Origin: Collinsella aerofaciens
GTDB taxonomy: Bacteria > Actinomycetota > Coriobacteriia > Coriobacteriales > Coriobacteriaceae
DNA: 64,000 nt
Assembly: GCA_008680965.1 (NCBI GenBank)
Contig: NAKE01000001.1
Span: 2,108,001-2,172,000, forward strand
Reading direction: 5' to 3'
The position numbers and the translations under genes were made by a program. Of the stretch, positions 59,998 through 64,000 are shown piece after piece (position 1 is the stretch's first letter; each line of letters opens with the position of its first letter). The notes beneath the pieces are model-generated. The model did no database searches. It saw only the letters and a program-made list of their open reading frames with translations, and was not told the origin of the DNA.

Positions 59998-60726
59998 TTA
60001 CTCGCAGAGCGAAAGAGCGGCCTCGTCAGCAACGACGACGCAGTTGGTGTGCAGTTGCAGGATCGAAGCCGGGCACTTGGGCGTAACCGGACCATAGCAC
60101 ATATCGTGCACGGCCTGAGCCTTGGCCTCGCCGTTGGCGACAACCAGGATCATGCGGGCATACATGATGGTCTGGGTGCCCATGGTGTAAGCCTGACGGG
60201 GCACATCATCGATGCTGTCGAACAGGCGGCTGTTAGCCTGAATGGTGCTCTCGGTCAGGTCGACGCAGTGCGTACCCTTGGAGAAGTGGTCATCGGGCTC
60301 GTTGAAGCCAATATGACCGTTATTACCAATGCCGAGCAGCTGCAGATCCGGGTAACCGGCGGCAGCGACGATCTTGTCGTACTCTGAGCAGGCAGCAGCG
60401 GCATCGGGGTTGGAGCCATCGGGCACGTGCGTGTTGTTCAGATCGATATTGATGTGATCGAAGAAGTTCTCGCGCATAAAGTAGTGATAGCTCTGGGGAT
60501 CGTCGTGCGAAAGACCACGATACTCGTCCAGGTTATAAGTGCTGACCTCGGCGAAGTCGACGTCACCCTTCTCGTACCAAGCGGCGAGCTGCTTGTAAGC
60601 GCCAATCGGGGTGGAGCCGGTGGCAAGACCCAGCACGCAATCGGGCTTGAGGATAACCTGGGCCGAGATGATATTAGCGGCCTTGCGGCTCATATCCTCG
60701 TAGTCTTTAGCTTTAATGATTTTCAT
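59998..60726 (-). CDS. nagB: Glucosamine-6-phosphate deaminase
   Basis: 242 residues; GAGAAAGGACGCGTA precedes ATG 60726. LGLATGSTPIGAYKQLAAWY (phosphate loop), STYNLDEYRGL and LLGIGNNGHIGFNEP (catalytic Asp/His region) are the nagB hallmarks. Converts glucosamine-6-phosphate to fructose-6-phosphate and ammonia. Close to glmM and a PTS IIA gene, so the region links amino-sugar catabolism and peptidoglycan precursor synthesis. Confidence 0.95.
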   Translation of the reverse strand: MKIIKAKDYEDMSRKAANIISAQVILKPDCVLGLATGSTPIGAYKQLAAWYEKGDVDFAEVSTYNLDEYRGLSHDDPQSYHYFMRENFFDHINIDLNNTHVPDGSNPDAAAACSEYDKIVAAAGYPDLQLLGIGNNGHIGFNEPDDHFSKGTHCVDLTESTIQANSRLFDSIDDVPRQAYTMGTQTIMYARMILVVANGEAKAQAVHDMCYGPVTPKCPASILQLHTNCVVVADEAALSLCE

Positions 60727-60924
60727 TACGCGTCCTTTCTCGTACAAGAGAGGCAAGGCTCCCCTTACAAGCACTTGCCCGCGGCCCGCGTCGGCCGCAA
60801 CCAACGTGTGCGGCCACCAGGGCGAGGTCGCGTAATATATGTGTCTCGTGTCTAACCGCGTCGAGGCCCCTGCCCGTCCACGGTGACCCAAAGCTGTTTA
60901 GCTTCGGACAATCCCCATCTTGCC

Positions 60925-60958
60925 ACGGAGGGCGCCCTCTTTCAAGGGCGCCCTCCGT
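60925..60958. repeat. 14-bp perfect hairpin between crr-like gene and nagB
   Basis: ACGGAGGGCGCCCT-ctttca-AGGGCGCCCTCCGT. No T-run on either side; may slow transcription or fold in the 5' leader of nagB. Confidence 0.65.
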
Positions 60959-60998
60959 AAACGTGATTGAATTGTAGGCTAAAGGCCAAGCGGAGCGA

Positions 60999-61496
60999 CT
61001 AGCGCTCGCGAGCAACGATGAGCTGGTCCATCTCCTCGACATGCTCGCCAACGGAGCCCTTGATGCTCGAGAACTCAACAGAGTTGCACACCAAGATGGG
61101 AACCGTCACATCGTAACCCTCGGCAGCAATTGCCTCGCGATCGAACTCGATGAGCACGTCGCCCTTATGGACGACATCACCCACCTGTGCATGCACGCTA
61201 AAATGCTTGCCCTCAAGCTGGACAGTGTCCAAACCAACATGGATGAGCACGTCTAGACCATCGACCGTGTTGAGCGCAACGGCATGACCCGTGGGAAAAA
61301 TCGCCTCGACCTTAGCGTCAGCCGGAGCAATCACACGTGTACCCGTAGGCTGAATCGCCACGCCCTGGCCCAAAAGGCCGGTAGCAAACGTCTGGTCTTT
61401 GACCTCGGATAACGGAATGACGTCGCCCGAGATGGGAGCATCCAGCGTAAGGACTCGACCACGCATACCAAAAGACCTCAGGACTTTAGTGAACAT
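60999..61496 (-). CDS. crr: PTS glucose-type EIIA protein
   Basis: 165 residues. ATG 61496 has GAGGGGAGC directly before it. LDAPISGDVIPLSEVKD and FATGLLGQGVAIQPTG open the domain; the phosphorylated histidine is in DVLIHVGLDTVQL, and a second conserved His in KHFSVHAQVGD. No membrane segment, so it is a free IIA subunit that receives phosphate from HPr and can signal carbon state. The transporter EIIBC is not in this window. Confidence 0.92.
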   Translation of the reverse strand: MFTKVLRSFGMRGRVLTLDAPISGDVIPLSEVKDQTFATGLLGQGVAIQPTGTRVIAPADAKVEAIFPTGHAVALNTVDGLDVLIHVGLDTVQLEGKHFSVHAQVGDVVHKGDVLIEFDREAIAAEGYDVTVPILVCNSVEFSSIKGSVGEHVEEMDQLIVARER

Positions 61497-61567
61497 GCTC
61501 CCCCTCGGACATACCAATCAATCAAAATAACTTTAACAGTTTACCACTTGGCACCCGTTTTTGACCA

Positions 61568-62905
61568 TTAGGGAAGTTCGCGCTTGACAACCTCGACGAT
61601 GTCGTCAACCACACGCTGGGTCAACTCGTGCGTCTCGGCCTCGGCCATCACACGGACCAGCGGCTCGGTGCCACTCGGACGTACCAGAATGCGGCCGCGA
61701 CCGTTGAGCTCCTTCTCGGCGGCAGCGACGGCGTCCCAAATGGGCTGACAATCGTCCAGGCCGGCCTTATTGTCGGAATGTACGTTGACAAGTACCTGCG
61801 GGTACTTCTTCATGATGCCGGCAAGGTCGGTGAGGGTGCGGCCGGTGCGCTTGAGCACGGCCAGAAGCTGCAGGGCCGTCACCAAGCCGTCGCCGGTGGT
61901 GTTGTGCTCCAGGAAGATGATGTGGCCGGACTGCTCGCCGCCGATGACGGCACCGTCCTCGAGCATACGCTCGAGAACATAGCGGTCGCCCACGGCGGTC
62001 TGGACCATCTCGAAGCCCTGCTCCTTCATGGCGATGGAGAAGCCTAGGTTGCACATAACGGTCGAGACGATCTCGGAGTTGGCGAGCTTGCCGCGAGCGG
62101 CCAAGTCGGAGCCGCAGATGGCCAGGATGTAGTCGCCATCGATTTCGTTGCCCTCGCTGTCCACGAACAGCACGCGATCGGCGTCGCCATCGTGAGCCAG
62201 ACCGATGTCGGCGTGGGTGCGCAGCACGAGCTCACGCAGGGGCTCAAGATGAGTGGAGCCGCACTCGACGTTAATGTCGGTGCCGCAGTAATCGGTGTTG
62301 ATGGCATGGACCGTGGCGCCCAGGCGCTGCAGTGCGGCGGGCGTGGTCTGGCAAGAAGCACCGTGGCCGCAGTCGACGGCAACAACCAGGCCATCGAGTT
62401 TAAGGCCGTCGAGCGTGCTGATGGCATGATCGACATATGCCTTGCGGGCGTCCTTCATCTTGATGATGTGACCCACACCGGCGCCGGTCGGCAGCGTGTC
62501 GGCAGCCATGGCCTCCTCGGACATGACCCAGGCGCTGATCTCTTCCTCGACAGCATCGGGAAGCTTCATGCCCTTGCGGCTAAAGAACTTGATGCCGTTG
62601 AACTCCGGCGGATTGTGCGAAGCAGAGATGACGATACCGCCGTCGAGCTCGTTTTGGACGGTGAGCAGCGCCACGGCCGGCGTAGGGATAACGCCGCAGC
62701 AGTGCGGTCGGCCGCCCTCGGCCATAATGCCGGCGGTCAGAGCACTCTCGAGCATGGTGCCCGAAAGACGCGTGTCACGGCCGATGCAAATGTCCGGACC
62801 AAGGAACTTGGTCGCCGCACGGCCAAGACGAAACGCGAGGTCGCACGAGAGGTCGGCGTTGGCGACGCCGCGGACGCCATCGGTACCGAAGATGTTCTGG
62901 GGCAT
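61568..62905 (-). CDS. glmM: Phosphoglucosamine mutase
   Basis: 445 residues. ATG 62905 follows AAGGAGCGATCCT. IFGTDGVRGVAN starts the family, the phosphoserine is in ISASHNPPEFNGIK, metal-binding aspartates in AHDGDADRVLFVD, and RPSGTEPLVRVMAE binds phosphate. It converts glucosamine-6-phosphate to glucosamine-1-phosphate for UDP-GlcNAc. It lies downstream of rplM-rpsI behind a terminator. Confidence 0.96.
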   Translation of the reverse strand: MPQNIFGTDGVRGVANADLSCDLAFRLGRAATKFLGPDICIGRDTRLSGTMLESALTAGIMAEGGRPHCCGVIPTPAVALLTVQNELDGGIVISASHNPPEFNGIKFFSRKGMKLPDAVEEEISAWVMSEEAMAADTLPTGAGVGHIIKMKDARKAYVDHAISTLDGLKLDGLVVAVDCGHGASCQTTPAALQRLGATVHAINTDYCGTDINVECGSTHLEPLRELVLRTHADIGLAHDGDADRVLFVDSEGNEIDGDYILAICGSDLAARGKLANSEIVSTVMCNLGFSIAMKEQGFEMVQTAVGDRYVLERMLEDGAVIGGEQSGHIIFLEHNTTGDGLVTALQLLAVLKRTGRTLTDLAGIMKKYPQVLVNVHSDNKAGLDDCQPIWDAVAAAEKELNGRGRILVRPSGTEPLVRVMAEAETHELTQRVVDDIVEVVKRELP

Positions 62906-62954
62906 AGGATCGCTCCTTCCCAAGTGGGCAAAACGCAGTCGCCCACCCTAGTCG

Positions 62955-62997
62955 AAAAAGAAAAGCGGGACCCGCCGAGCAATCGGCAGGCCCCGCT
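62955..62997 (-). terminator. Terminator of rpsI
   Basis: AGCGGG-a-CC-g-CCGA/TCGG-ca-GG-CCCCGCT with small mismatches; on the minus strand CTTTTCTTTTTCG follows. Confidence 0.85.
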
Positions 62998-63028
62998 TGT
63001 ACATTGTATCTCGTAAGGAGATAAAACC

Positions 63029-63424
<396 letters not shown>

Positions 63425-63426
63425 CT

Positions 63427-63870
63427 TTAAGCCTCCAGCTCAATCTTCGTGGGGTTCTGGGCAGCGTGCGGATGCTCGGCACCAGCGTAGACCTTAAGCT
63501 TGGTCATCTGGGCACGGCCGAGGGTGGTCTTGGGCAGCATGCCGCGAACGGCGCGCTCGATGACCTTCTCCGGGTGCTTCTCCATAGCCTGGCGGAAGCT
63601 CTCAGCCTTGAGGCCGCCGTTGTAGCCGCTGTGGCGATAATAGGTCTTCGTGTCGGCCTTGTTACCGGTAAGCTGGACCTTATCGGCGTTGATGACGACA
63701 ACGAAGTCGCCGCAGTCGCTGTTGGGCGTGAACTGGGGCTTGTTCTTACCGCGCAGGATCATTGCGATCTGGGTGGCAAGACGGCCCAGGACAGCACCAT
63801 CGGCGTCGACGAGAACCCAGTTGCGCTGGACCTCGCCCTGCTTGGCGTAGTGAGTCGATTTCGAAATCAC
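63427..63870 (-). CDS. rplM: Ribosomal protein L13
   Basis: 147 residues. GTG start at 63870 with GGAGGAGTCTAA in front. NWVLVDADGAVLGRLATQIA and RGMLPKTTLGRAQMTKLKVY are L13 signatures. First gene of the rplM-rpsI operon; a consensus promoter lies at 63937-63964. Confidence 0.97.
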   Translation of the reverse strand: MISKSTHYAKQGEVQRNWVLVDADGAVLGRLATQIAMILRGKNKPQFTPNSDCGDFVVVINADKVQLTGNKADTKTYYRHSGYNGGLKAESFRQAMEKHPEKVIERAVRGMLPKTTLGRAQMTKLKVYAGAEHPHAAQNPTKIELEA

Positions 63871-63936
63871 TTAGACTCCTCCATGTACAGTACGTGTTGT
63901 TACAGAGATTCACGGGGCTCTGCAAGTAACCCGTCC

Positions 63937-63964
63937 ATATTACCCCGCTCGTCGCCCGAGTCAA
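63937..63964 (-). promoter_or_regulatory. rplM-rpsI promoter
   Basis: Read on the minus strand: -35 TTGACT, 16-nt spacer, -10 TAATAT. The leader to the GTG is about 60 nt and includes GGAGGAG just ahead of the start. Confidence 0.75.
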
Positions 63965-64000
63965 CAGGTATTTTGGTTCTGACCAGACTTTCTGCACATG

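Overview
The window reads as a high-GC Gram-positive chromosome. The gene set (rplM-rpsI, glmM, nagB, ychF, a type III glutamine synthetase, MurT/GatD, a SARP-type regulator) and GC-rich, C-ending codons suggest Actinomycetota, most likely a gut Coriobacteriia of the Collinsella type. That assignment is inference from gene content and recalled protein style, not from a search. No phage structural genes, rRNA genes or CRISPR array are visible. One tRNA gene (Glu, TTC) is present.

Layout. 1-3130: end of a type IIA topoisomerase B gene and the complete A gene, closed by a terminator. 3.2-5.8 kb: an AAA ATPase behind three 19-bp repeats, and a flavodoxin-like reductase. 5.2-11.7 kb: a TetR regulator divergent from three consecutive sirtuin-like genes resembling class M sirtuins. 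A second, decayed copy of this whole locus follows, with a radical SAM 'mobile pair' inserted in it. 11.7-12.4 kb: an IS200-type element. 12.9-18.4 kb: a single-chain restriction-modification-specificity protein, a tyrosine recombinase, and a promoterless alternative specificity cassette. 18.4-23.7 kb: a graveyard made of a DUF3800 fragment, an IS30 fragment, a palindromic element and an AbiE toxin-antitoxin locus broken by an IS21-type element that is itself broken by an IS3 element. 24.5-25.6 kb: an Abi_2 (AbiD/F) HEPN protein followed by two look-alike small RNA genes, each with its own promoter and terminator. 25.8-26.9 kb: yjdF with a probable riboswitch, and a possible type III toxin. 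27.2-29.75 kb: three methyltransferase genes bracketed by a 17-bp repeat of the guaA 3' end.

From guaA (29.75 kb) to the right end the window is mostly core genome. It holds guaA, an asparaginase, ychF, a multi-cluster ferredoxin protein, two glycerol-dehydrogenase-like genes, an iron alcohol dehydrogenase, two TPR-like genes, a MurT-GatD fusion, tRNA-Glu, a flavodoxin-ferredoxin protein, and glnN. After these come metF, a separate MetH activation-domain protein and metH, then a DUF711 protein, a methyltransferase, yhbY, a STAND/SARP regulator, nagB, a PTS IIA gene, glmM, rpsI and rplM. Several groups fit together: metF, the activation-domain protein and metH form a methionine-synthesis operon; nagB, glmM and MurT-GatD serve amino-sugar and peptidoglycan supply; rplM-rpsI is the usual ribosomal pair.

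The accessory block between parC and guaA looks like a defence and mobility island built by repeated insertion. The strongest candidates for something new are the Abi_2 gene with its twin small RNAs (25.4-25.64 kb), the recombinase-linked specificity-switching R-M locus (12.9-18.4 kb), and the duplicated TetR/three-sirtuin locus (5.2-11.7 kb).
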